Shown here: piece by piece, positions 1 through 6,871 of the stretch
Position numbering within the stretch: the first letter of the stretch is position 1
Layout: every line of letters starts with the position of its first letter
Assembly: GCA_018819005.1 (NCBI GenBank)
Contig: JAHJQU010000488.1
Span: 1 to 8,579, forward strand
Direction of reading: 5' to 3'
Origin: Pseudomonadota bacterium
GTDB taxonomy: Bacteria > Desulfobacterota > Desulfobacteria > Desulfobacterales > RPRI01
DNA: 8,579 nt
The notes under the pieces: generated by a model
What the model was told of the DNA's origin: nothing
Databases searched by the model: none
The model's input: the letters and a program-made list of their open reading frames with translations, nothing else
Made by a program: the position numbers and the translations under genes

Positions 1-139
1 AACTGTCGCTGAGCTTATTGTAAAGTGCGCCATGCACAGGAAAGAAAGCCGTGGTCTGCATTATAATCTCGGATATCCTGAACGGGATGATTCGAGATGG
101 CAGAAAGATACAGTAATAAGGCGCCCTTTCGTCGGTTAG
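1..139 (+). CDS. nadB: L-aspartate oxidase, C-terminal fragment (cut by window edge)
   Basis: Reading from base 2 gives 45 codons ending in TAG at 137-139. The residues include HRKESRGLHYNLGYPERDD. The RKESRGLHY...DYPE-like block is the well-known C-terminal signature of NadB in the succinate dehydrogenase/fumarate reductase flavoprotein family. NadB is a soluble FAD enzyme that oxidises L-aspartate to iminoaspartate, the first step of NAD biosynthesis; NadA then makes quinolinate. Only the tail is visible, so the FAD-binding domain and the start cannot be judged. The last residues (WQKDTVIRRPFVG) also fit a NadB tail. Other family members, such as FrdA, lack this short ESRGLHY ending. The gene is too short here to appear in a simple ORF scan. 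Its transcription would run into the gap at 140-568. Confidence 0.88.
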   Translation, partial: TVAELIVKCAMHRKESRGLHYNLGYPERDDSRWQKDTVIRRPFVG

Positions 140-151
140 ATGGTTTCCATC

Positions 152-302
152 CGGAAATGGCCCTTACAACGAAGTCGAATTTGCCGTCCAACTCTTCAAT
201 ACGGCCCTAAAACCGGAATCGATTATGTTCCTGCGGCTCGCTTTTTAAAGGATTTTCCAAAACTTGCTCGCACCGTTACTTTTTTATATAGGGCCGTTTC
301 CG
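152..302. repeat. Long-range inverted repeat with nested second left arm
   Basis: Bases 152-164 (CGGAAATGGCCCT) pair with 290-302 (AGGGCCGTTTCCG): 13 positions, 12 Watson-Crick plus one G-U. A second left arm at 201-209 (ACGGCCCTA) is a perfect 9-base complement of 289-297, so the right arm could pair with either. A small local hairpin (TTTCC 144-148, GGAAA 153-157) overlaps the first left arm. Such clustered arms in a gene-free stretch suggest a dispersed non-coding repeat, a small MITE-like element, or structured RNA trailing nadB. No transposase or target-site duplication was recognised. Confidence 0.5.
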
Positions 303-519
303 CAATACCGTATTTTCAAAATATTCCGTATAGTTATATGATACCATAATTAAACCAAGCATCCAATCCCTAATTCCCTCCGCATACGCATCCCTATCCT
401 TGGGGCAGATATTGTGTCGTATTCAATTCTTCATCATAAGTCAAGCACCTGCGAAGATCCTGTGTCATTTCTGAAGTGAACTTTTTTTTTGTTTTCCAGA
501 CTATCAACCATGAGAACCA

Positions 520-548
520 TTGAAAATAGATATGATTTAAAGTATTGT
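520..548 (+). promoter_or_regulatory. Candidate sigma-70 promoter of the SDR gene
   Basis: TTGAAA at 520-525 (5 of 6 to the -35 consensus) and TATTGT at 543-548 (4 of 6 to the -10 consensus) are separated by exactly 17 bases. A transcript would start near 555, giving an unusually short leader of about 14 bases that would begin close to the AGGGAAG ribosome-binding site (555-561). The AT-rich setting fits, but this is only a consensus match by eye. Confidence 0.35.
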
Positions 549-568
549 ACAGGCAGGGAAGAATCCTT

Positions 569-2098
569 ATGAAAAATCCATTAATTTTAATAACAGGTGC
601 CACAGGATATATAGGTGGAAGGCTCGTTTTGCGATTATTAAACGCGGGTTACAGGGTCAGGGCCATGGGAAGATCCATGGATAAAATTCAGGGACGATCC
701 TGGCAAGGGTATTCCAATCTTGAGCTGGTACAGGCAGACATCAATGATCCTGACACCCTGGAAAGGGCCTTGAAAAATTGTGATGTGGCATATTACCTTG
801 TTCACTCAATGTCTGAAGAGCACAAGGATTTTGCCGATGCAGACCGCAGGGCTGCCGGAAATTTTATTTCATTGGCTGATAAACAAGGCCTTAAGCTGAT
901 TATTTATCTCGGGGGGCTGGGCGGCAATGAACCCAATGCCAGTTTACACCTTAAAAGCAGGCAGGAAGTTGAAACCATACTTCGGTCAGGGCGGGTACCG
1001 GTCACTGTTTTCCGTTCAGCCCATATTATCGGTTCGGGCAGTGCCTCCTTTGAAATGCTCAGGTATATTGTGGAAAGGATGCGCTTTTTTTTTATTCCCA
1101 AGAGCATTCTCGATACAAAAATTCAGCCGATCTGTATCCGGAATGTTCTTTTCTATCTTGAAAAATGTCTTGAAACAGAAGAGACCATGGGGCAGACCTA
1201 TGATATCGGTGGACCGGAAATCTTAACCTACAGGCAGCTGTTTGAAATTTACTCGGAACAGGCAGGTTTGCGAAAGCCCATTTTTATTCATTCCCCAATA
1301 CCTCCTTTTAAGCTGGGGACAAAGATTGCCCATACCTTTGCAAAACTTTTGCTTCCCCTGTCACCTGGTATCTCCCAGCCGCTTCTGGATGGACTGGGTG
1401 TTGAAATTATTGCAAAAGAGAATAAAATCAGAGCACTTATTCCCCAGGACCTTGTACGCTGCAGCAGCGCCATTGACCGTGCCATCCAAAAGGACTCTCT
1501 GAAAATTGTGGAAACGCGATGGACAGATGCCGGCAGTTTGAACCCGCCTGAATGGATGTATGAAGGTGATGCAACATATTCAGGCGGAACACTGCTCCAG
1601 GGGGGGTATAAAATCACCCTGGCGTGTGAACCCGATGAAATCTGGCCGTTTATAAGCCGGATCGGCGGATATACCGGATGGTATTATGGGGATGTTCTGT
1701 GGCAGATCAGGGGATGGATGGACCAGCTTGCAGGCGGCGTGGGCTTAAGAAGAGGGCGGCGCAACCCGGAACGGCTAAATGTCGGAGATGCCCTTGATTT
1801 CTGGCGGGTTTTGGATGTTAAGCCTCCCTTGAATCTGATTCTTCTGGCAGAGATGAAACTTCCGGGTGAAGCACTTTTGAATTTTGAACTGGTTCCCGGC
1901 GAAAAAAGGACAGAACTCAGGCTGGGTACAAGATTCCGTCCCACAGGGCTGTATGGAATCCTTTACTGGTATTCATTGCTGCCATTTCATAACCTTCTTT
2001 TTGGTGGCCTGTTAAACGAGCTTGCCAAAAGGGTTGGGAAAAAAATCGTTCAGGGCCCGGAAAAATACAGGCCCGGGCCCCTGTTCATAAATCAATGA
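569..2098 (+). CDS. NAD(P)-binding SDR-family protein with C-terminal DUF2867 domain
   Basis: A 509-residue predicted cytoplasmic protein. Residues 1-300 or so form an atypical short-chain dehydrogenase (NmrA/SDR) Rossmann domain. The nucleotide-binding glycine motif TGATGYIGG is at residues 9-17, followed by AMGRS near 32-36, where the cofactor's ribose or phosphate is usually read, and YYLVHSM and IYLGGLGG further on. The C-terminal part (about 345-500, starting GGTLLQGGYKI and rich in W, G and R) matches the DUF2867 domain found behind such Rossmann domains, as in E. coli YbjT. The substrate is unknown. I see no classical YxxxK catalytic pair, so a binding or redox-sensing role is as possible as catalysis. 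The start at ATG 569 is preferred over the upstream TTG at 545 because AGGGAAG lies 7 bases before it and 545 falls inside the candidate -10 box. It stands apart from the hdr genes (245-base gap, lower GC), so I infer no functional link. Confidence 0.85.
   Translation: MKNPLILITGATGYIGGRLVLRLLNAGYRVRAMGRSMDKIQGRSWQGYSNLELVQADINDPDTLERALKNCDVAYYLVHSMSEEHKDFADADRRAAGNFISLADKQGLKLIIYLGGLGGNEPNASLHLKSRQEVETILRSGRVPVTVFRSAHIIGSGSASFEMLRYIVERMRFFFIPKSILDTKIQPICIRNVLFYLEKCLETEETMGQTYDIGGPEILTYRQLFEIYSEQAGLRKPIFIHSPIPPFKLGTKIAHTFAKLLLPLSPGISQPLLDGLGVEIIAKENKIRALIPQDLVRCSSAIDRAIQKDSLKIVETRWTDAGSLNPPEWMYEGDATYSGGTLLQGGYKITLACEPDEIWPFISRIGGYTGWYYGDVLWQIRGWMDQLAGGVGLRRGRRNPERLNVGDALDFWRVLDVKPPLNLILLAEMKLPGEALLNFELVPGEKRTELRLGTRFRPTGLYGILYWYSLLPFHNLLFGGLLNELAKRVGKKIVQGPEKYRPGPLFINQ
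2053..2080 (+). terminator. GC-rich hairpin at the 3' end of the SDR gene
   Basis: GGGCCCGG (2053-2060) and CCGGGCCC (2073-2080) form a perfect 8-base stem with a 12-base loop, all inside the last coding codons. The flanking CAG/CTG could extend the stem past a single-base bulge. No T-run follows directly; the nearest is TTTTTT at 2110-2115. It may pause transcription or protect the 3' end rather than act as a standard intrinsic terminator. Confidence 0.3.
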
Positions 2099-2343
2099 AA
2101 AACCCAGTCTTTTTTATCTGTCTTTTCTATCCCGTTCACTGAGCATGAAGTTTTGAAAGGATTCACCTTCAAACGTACCGACCTCGTTCTCAATAACCAC
2201 CAACCCACCCGCTACAACATAAAGTACCTGTTAAAACTTGACATACAAGTCGATTTCTGAGATACATCAAGCCACAAAAAAGAAATTCTTATCCATCGCG
2301 CCACTGTCTGTTGAATTTCATTCTTGAAAAAAGATTACACCAT
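2099..2343. other. Intergenic region upstream of hdrC
   Basis: No complete gene is visible. The SDR reading frame stays open for 53 codons past its TGA (2099-2257, stop TGA at 2258-2260) and its last part reads like a protein tail (FKRTDLVLNNHQPTRYNIKY...). It has no start signal and I do not recognise a family. A perfect -35 hexamer lies at 2238-2243. From about 2300 the base composition starts to rise toward that of the hdr operon. Confidence 0.5.
2238..2266 (+). promoter_or_regulatory. Candidate promoter of the hdrCBA operon
   Basis: TTGACA at 2238-2243 is a perfect -35 hexamer. With a 17-base spacer the -10 position is GATACA (2261-2266), which matches only 3 of 6. It lies about 80 bases upstream of the hdrC ATG, in the only gap before the operon. 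The weak -10 could mean the promoter needs an activator or that the match is chance. I see no clear operator palindrome around it. Confidence 0.3.
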
Positions 2344-2982
2344 ATGGAAACGACCGCAAAAGATCGAACGGAAATAGAAAGCCGCAAGGTTTCGTCCGGC
2401 AAGCGCCGGCTGATCGGTGACCGGGGCAGTCATTTTTTGAAGCGGATGGAGGGTGAGACCGGCGCCAATATTGCTGCCTGCTACCAGTGCGAGCGCTGCA
2501 CCAATGCCTGTCCGGTCAGCTTCTATATGGATGTCAAGCCTCACCAGGTGATCCGCTTCGTTCAGCTGGGTTGGCGCGAGGAACTGCTGCGGTCTGCCAC
2601 CATATGGGTCTGCCTCTCCTGCGAAATGTGCACCACCTATTGCCCAAACGAAGTCGCCGTAGCCGAGACCATTCTGCATCTCCGCAGCCTGGCAGCGCAG
2701 TCGACCATTGCGCCGCGGGAAAAGCAGCTGGCGGTGTTTCATCAGACGTTCCTCGATGAACTCCAGCGTTTCGGCCGGGTCAACGAGGCCTGGCTGATGG
2801 CGGCATTGAACCTCAAACCCGGCATCCTCAAAGAAAAGATGCGCTCGGGCCAACTGAAAACGGAAATCGAGTTGGGGCTGACGCTCTGGCGCAAGGGGAA
2901 ATTGAAACTGCTGCCGAAACGCTGCGAAGCCATCAAAGAGATCCGGGACTTATACCGCAACCGACAAGGTGATCGTTCTTGA
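2344..2982 (+). CDS. hdrC: Heterodisulfide reductase-like subunit C (2x[4Fe-4S])
   Basis: A 212-residue soluble iron-sulfur protein. It has two classical CxxCxxCxxxCP cluster motifs: C46, C49, C52, C56 (CYQCERCTNACP) and C90, C93, C96, C100 (CLSCEMCTTYCP). The spacing is typical of HdrC. In characterised Hdr complexes this subunit carries electrons from HdrA to the HdrB active site. There are no transmembrane segments, so it belongs to the cytoplasmic HdrABC type rather than the membrane HdrDE type. The protein has charged N- and C-terminal extensions around the cluster core. ATG 2344 is chosen because the family-like sequence follows it; an in-frame TTG at 2311 would add 11 residues and has no better ribosome-binding site. 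The region before 2344 is only A-rich (GAAAAAAG), a weak Shine-Dalgarno sequence. Its TGA overlaps the hdrB ATG by one base (TGATG). Its natural disulfide or other substrate partner is not shown here. Confidence 0.9.
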   Translation: METTAKDRTEIESRKVSSGKRRLIGDRGSHFLKRMEGETGANIAACYQCERCTNACPVSFYMDVKPHQVIRFVQLGWREELLRSATIWVCLSCEMCTTYCPNEVAVAETILHLRSLAAQSTIAPREKQLAVFHQTFLDELQRFGRVNEAWLMAALNLKPGILKEKMRSGQLKTEIELGLTLWRKGKLKLLPKRCEAIKEIRDLYRNRQGDRS

Positions 2983-3821
2983 TGAAACTGGCATTCTACC
3001 CGGGCTGTTCCCTGGAAGGCATGGCCAATGACTATGCCCGTTCCATCTTGGCGGTGTTCAACCATCTGGACATTACGCTGGTGGAAATTGATGACTGGTC
3101 TTGCTGCGGCGCAACTGCGGCTCACAGCCTGAGTGAAAAGATGGCCGTGGTCCTGCCGGCCAGAAACCTTGCGGCCGCTGAAATAATGGGGCTCGACATC
3201 GTGTCGCCCTGCGCCAACTGTTTCAACCGGCTGCTGTTTTCCAAGGCTATGATCCAAAAAAAGATCTTCGACGTTCCCTGGACGGTTACCGGCAGCATTC
3301 AGGTCCACGACATGACGCGTTTTCTGGCCCGGCCGGACATGGTTGAGCGCATCGAAGCCCGCGTCCGCAAACCCTTGAAAGGTCTCAAGGTCGTCTGCTA
3401 TTACGGCTGTCAGATGGTCCGCCCGCCGCGTCTGACCGGCTTCACCGACTACGAAAACCCGATGACCCTCGACCGGTTGGCGACCGCTGCCGGTGCCAAA
3501 GTGTTGGACTGGTCCTACAAAACCACATGTTGCGGTGCCAGCATCGGCATCGGTCGACGGGATATCCAGGAATCCCTTACCGCCCGATTGCTGGAAAAAG
3601 CACGACAAACCGGCGCCGAGGCCGTCGTGGTTTCCTGCCCGCTGTGTCAGGTCAACCTCGATCTCATGCAAAGAGACAAGGCATCCGGGCACCTGCCGGT
3701 TTTCTATTTTACGGAGCTGCTGCGCCTGGCATTCGAGGCTGAAAACGGATCTGCCGAGTGGTTCCGGATGCACATCGCCGACCCGGTGCCCCTGTTGAGA
3801 GCAAAGGATTTGCTGCTGTGA
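2982..3821 (+). CDS. hdrB: Heterodisulfide reductase-like subunit B (two CCG domains)
   Basis: A 279-residue protein with the two cysteine-rich CCG domains that define HdrB. Domain 1 uses C9, C41-C42, C77 and C80 (SCCG...CANC); domain 2 uses C143, C183-C184, C219 and C222 (TCCG...CPLC). In methanogen HdrB each domain binds a noncubane [4Fe-4S] cluster and together they cleave CoM-S-S-CoB. Bacteria lack those coenzymes, so another disulfide or thiol substrate must be assumed. All cysteines of both motifs are present, so both clusters should form. ATG 2982 is chosen over the adjacent TTG 2979 because AAGGTGAT (2966-2973) gives a good ribosome-binding site and the ATG shares a base with the hdrC stop. 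The stop overlaps the hdrA GTG. I see no membrane segments. Confident for family, not for substrate. Confidence 0.92.
   Translation: MKLAFYPGCSLEGMANDYARSILAVFNHLDITLVEIDDWSCCGATAAHSLSEKMAVVLPARNLAAAEIMGLDIVSPCANCFNRLLFSKAMIQKKIFDVPWTVTGSIQVHDMTRFLARPDMVERIEARVRKPLKGLKVVCYYGCQMVRPPRLTGFTDYENPMTLDRLATAAGAKVLDWSYKTTCCGASIGIGRRDIQESLTARLLEKARQTGAEAVVVSCPLCQVNLDLMQRDKASGHLPVFYFTELLRLAFEAENGSAEWFRMHIADPVPLLRAKDLLL
3803..3820 (+). promoter_or_regulatory. Ribosome-binding site and GTG start deciding the hdrA N-terminus
   Basis: AAAGGA (3803-3808) lies 9 bases before the GTG at 3818-3820, which overlaps the hdrB TGA as GTGA. This typical coupling arrangement settles the start. Confidence 0.7.
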
Positions 3822-6800
3822 ATGGTCGAAATGAAACAGAAGCCGACGCCGGCCGTGCGATCGGACGGGTGATTGTCATCGGCGGCGGAATCGGCGGCAT
3901 CCAGTGCGCCCTCGACCTGGCCGACACCGGGTTTTATGTCTACCTGCTCGACAAGACCCACACCCTGGGCGGGACCATGGCCCGCTTGGACAAGACCTTT
4001 CCCACCAACGATTGTTCCACCTGCATGTTTTCCCCCAAGCTGGTTCAAGCGGCCGGTAATCCCAATATCGAGATCATCCCTTCCAGCCGCCTGCTGAATC
4101 TTACGGGTGAACCGGGACGATTCACGGCCCGTGTCGAAAAAAAACCACGCTACATCAATGTTGAAAAGTGTATTGCCTGCGGCCAATGCGCGGAAAAGTG
4201 CCCCGAGAAGGTGCCCGATGCGTTCAACGGAGAGTTGGGGTTCCGCAAGGCGGCGTTTCTGACTTTTCCCCAGGCCGTTCCGTTGAAATACGCTCTGGAC
4301 CCGGAACATTGCCTTTATCTGACCCGCAAACGCTGTGGCCTGTGCCAAAAAATTTGCCCCACCGGAGCGGTCGAATTCGATCAGCAACCGGAAATGGTTG
4401 ACCTCGAAGCCGGAGCCGTCGTGCTGGCGACCGGTTTCGAACCGGCGCTGACGGTCCGGGATGGTGAATACGGCTATGGTCGCTATCGCAATGTCGTCAC
4501 GTCGCTCCAATACGAACGCATGCTGTCCGCCACAGGACCCTATGCCGGGCACCTGCAGCGCCCATCGGACGGCCGGGTGCCGAAGAAGGTGGCCTGGATC
4601 CAGTGCGTGCTGTCGCGGGATGCGGCCCGCAACCGGCCGTTTTGTTCATCGGTTTGCTGCATGCACGCCGCCAAACAGGCCGTGCTGACGCGCAGTCACG
4701 ACCCGGAGGCGCAAACCGTCATCTACTTCATGGACATCCGGGCCCACGGCAAGGGGTTCGATGATTACATCGAACGCGCACGTCACGACCACGGCGTCCG
4801 GTACCAACGCTCCATGATTTCGCAGGTCTACCTCAATCCAGAAAACGAGAATCTGATCATCGAGACTTACGACCATCACCTCAACAGCAAGGTGGAACAA
4901 GAATATGACCTTGTGGTGCTCTCAAGCGGCTTCAAACCCTCGAGCGGATCGAGCGCTCTGGTCAAGCGGCTGGGATTGACGACCAATCCTTTCGGCTTTC
5001 TGACCGCCGACTTCGACGAGCCGGTGTCGACTTCGCGGGCCGGGATTTTCGTCTGCGGCGGCATTGAAGCGCCGAAGGACATCCCGGAGACTGTCATCCA
5101 GGCCGGTGCCGCTGCGGCGGAAGCGGCGGTGGTCATTCAAGCCGGGCGCTATTCCGCCACCTTTGCCACCGAGGCCATACCAGAAAGGGTCGTCGAGGGG
5201 CCGCCCAGAATCGGCGTCTTTGTCTGCCACTGCGGGTCGAATATTGCCGGTGTGGTCGACATCCCGCAGCTGATGCAGAGGGTCGAGCGACTGCCGAATG
5301 TGGCGTTGGCCACCGACTTCATGTTCACCTGTTCGGCCGAAACCCAGCCAAGGCTGATCGAACTGATGCAAAAATATGAACTGAATCGCGTCGTGGTGGC
5401 CGCCTGCTCTCCGAAGACCCACGAACCGCTCTTCCAGGACACGCTCAGAAAGGCGGGCTTGAACCCGTATCTCTTTGAAATGGCCAATATCCGCAACCAG
5501 TGCTCGTGGATCCACAGTCACCAGCCGCAGCAAGCCACCGAGAAGTCTTTCCAGCTGATCCGGGCGGGTGTTTCGCGGGCTCTGCGCCTGGAGCCGCTGA
5601 CCAATCAGACCTATCGCGTGGATCCCCGGGCACTGGTCATCGGCGGTGGATTGGCCGGTATGAGTGCCGCGCTAACCCTGGCGGACCAGGGATTTTCGGT
5701 CTGCCTGGTGGAAATAGACACTCATCTGGGAGGATTTGCCCGGCATCTCACCGAAACCTTGGAGGGGGATTCGCCCCAAAAACTCGTTCGCATACTTGGA
5801 GACAGGGTCCGGCGACATCCCCTGATATCAGTTTTTCTGGAGAGCTGCTTGACCGCCCACCAGGGTCATCAGGGGAATTTTCGCGGGACTGTTGAAACAA
5901 AAGACGGCGGCAATCATCAAATCACCTACGGGGCCGTCATCGTGGCTACCGGCGGCCGGGCTTACGAACCGCGGGAATATCTTTACGCCGAGGACAGGCG
6001 CGTGCTCTCTCAGATCGAATTGTCCCGCCGGCTCAAGGAGGAGCCGAAGTGGGCCCGCGGTCTTAAGCGGGTGGCGATGATTCAGTGCGTCGGTTCCCGC
6101 AACGAGGAATTCAGCTTCTGCAGCCGCGTCTGCTGCAGCGCTGCGGTCAAAAACAGCATTGCCATCAAAGAGATCAACCCCGATGTTCAGATCGTGATCC
6201 TTTATCGCGATCTGCGAACTTTTGGATTCAAGGAACTCTACTATTTAAAAGCCCGTCAGATGGGCGTGATGTTCTTCCGCTTCATTCCCGGGGATCAGCC
6301 CCAGGTGTACAACGACACCGACGAAAAGTTGATCGTGGACTTTACCGACCGCAGTTCGCACCAGGCTTTTCGGGTGGAATCCGACCTGGTGGTGCTCAGT
6401 TCCGGGATGCGCCCTCACACCGGTGCCGACCAGATCGCGCCGGTCTTGAAGCTGCCGCGCACCCAAGAGGGTTTTTTTCTGGAAGCTCACGTCAAGCTGC
6501 AACCCCTGGAATTTGCCTCGCCCGGTATCTTCCTGGCCGGTCTCGCCCACAGCCCCCGGTTTATCCCCGAGTCCCTTGCCATGGCCAAAGGTGCGGCCCA
6601 GCAGGCCGCCAAGATTCTCTGCAAAGAGATAATGAGCACGCCGGCAACCGTGGCCGTCGTCGATCCCGACCTGTGCGCCGCCTGCCTGGCCTGCGTGCGA
6701 TCCTGCCCCTATGCGGCACCCTTTATCACTTCCGAGGGGGTTTCTGAAATCCCCCCTGCCAAATGCCGTGGCTGCGGCATTTGCGTGGTCGAGTGCCCGG

Positions 6801-6871
6801 CCCGCGCCATCACCCTCAAGCACTGCACCGATGAGCAGATTGAGGCCGAGATAGACGCCTTGCTCGAGTGA
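3818..6871 (+). CDS. hdrA: HdrA-like flavin/iron-sulfur electron-transfer protein, tandem two-module fusion
   Basis: A 1017-residue protein, against about 650 for ordinary HdrA. Order from GTG 3818: a first FAD/thioredoxin-reductase-like module (GGGIGG at 22-27; PTNDCSTC with C66 and C69) carrying an inserted ferredoxin (C118, C121, C124, C128; C173, C176, C180) and ending near 430 with the FVCGG...KDIPETV signature. Next is an HdrA N-terminal-type domain (IGVFVCHCG; C470, C472, C505, C530, C562). Then comes a second FAD module (GGGLAG at 609-614; GLAHSPR near its end) without ferredoxin insert or DCxxC motif. Last is a C-terminal ferredoxin (C953, C956, C959, C963; C983, C986, C989, C993). 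It should accept electrons and pass them to HdrC/HdrB, with possible flavin-based bifurcation to ferredoxin. The GTG is chosen because AAAGGA lies 9 bases upstream and GTGA overlaps the hdrB stop; the in-frame ATG at 3758 lies deep inside hdrB. No MvhD, hydrogenase or dehydrogenase partner is adjacent. The domain boundaries are my estimates. Confidence 0.9.
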   Translation: MNGRNETEADAGRAIGRVIVIGGGIGGIQCALDLADTGFYVYLLDKTHTLGGTMARLDKTFPTNDCSTCMFSPKLVQAAGNPNIEIIPSSRLLNLTGEPGRFTARVEKKPRYINVEKCIACGQCAEKCPEKVPDAFNGELGFRKAAFLTFPQAVPLKYALDPEHCLYLTRKRCGLCQKICPTGAVEFDQQPEMVDLEAGAVVLATGFEPALTVRDGEYGYGRYRNVVTSLQYERMLSATGPYAGHLQRPSDGRVPKKVAWIQCVLSRDAARNRPFCSSVCCMHAAKQAVLTRSHDPEAQTVIYFMDIRAHGKGFDDYIERARHDHGVRYQRSMISQVYLNPENENLIIETYDHHLNSKVEQEYDLVVLSSGFKPSSGSSALVKRLGLTTNPFGFLTADFDEPVSTSRAGIFVCGGIEAPKDIPETVIQAGAAAAEAAVVIQAGRYSATFATEAIPERVVEGPPRIGVFVCHCGSNIAGVVDIPQLMQRVERLPNVALATDFMFTCSAETQPRLIELMQKYELNRVVVAACSPKTHEPLFQDTLRKAGLNPYLFEMANIRNQCSWIHSHQPQQATEKSFQLIRAGVSRALRLEPLTNQTYRVDPRALVIGGGLAGMSAALTLADQGFSVCLVEIDTHLGGFARHLTETLEGDSPQKLVRILGDRVRRHPLISVFLESCLTAHQGHQGNFRGTVETKDGGNHQITYGAVIVATGGRAYEPREYLYAEDRRVLSQIELSRRLKEEPKWARGLKRVAMIQCVGSRNEEFSFCSRVCCSAAVKNSIAIKEINPDVQIVILYRDLRTFGFKELYYLKARQMGVMFFRFIPGDQPQVYNDTDEKLIVDFTDRSSHQAFRVESDLVVLSSGMRPHTGADQIAPVLKLPRTQEGFFLEAHVKLQPLEFASPGIFLAGLAHSPRFIPESLAMAKGAAQQAAKILCKEIMSTPATVAVVDPDLCAACLACVRSCPYAAPFITSEGVSEIPPAKCRGCGICVVECPARAITLKHCTDEQIEAEIDALLE

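Larger units (their letters stand above)
140..568. other. Intergenic region, nadB to SDR gene, with AT-rich promoter segment
   Basis: These 429 bases hold no convincing gene. The 69-codon frame at 140-349 has no Shine-Dalgarno sequence and an arginine/tyrosine-rich, low-plausibility translation, and it runs straight through the inverted repeats. The left part (about 142-302) contains several GGCCCT-type inverted segments, described separately. The segment at 300-345 is AT-rich, with a short perfect palindrome-like stretch (TATTTT C AAAATA). A run of nine T lies at 482-490, but I could find no stable stem just in front of it, so I do not call it a terminator. A candidate promoter for the next gene lies at 520-548. 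Confidence 0.6.

Noticed and set aside
140..349. 69-codon plus-strand frame after nadB
   Set aside because: It has no ribosome-binding site or family resemblance and coincides with inverted repeats.
2742..3773. 343-codon open frame on the minus strand opposite hdrC/hdrB
   Set aside because: It is antisense to two genes with complete cysteine motifs; its translation is low-complexity, rich in G, R, H and Q, with no domain. It is a shadow of GC-rich coding DNA.
3758..3817. Upstream ATG that would extend HdrA by 20 residues
   Set aside because: It lies inside hdrB, lacks a ribosome-binding site, and the GTGA overlap with AAAGGA explains the start better.
3704..4552. 282-codon minus-strand frame opposite hdrA
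   Set aside because: Same reason: antisense to the HdrA FAD and ferredoxin region, with no recognisable motif.
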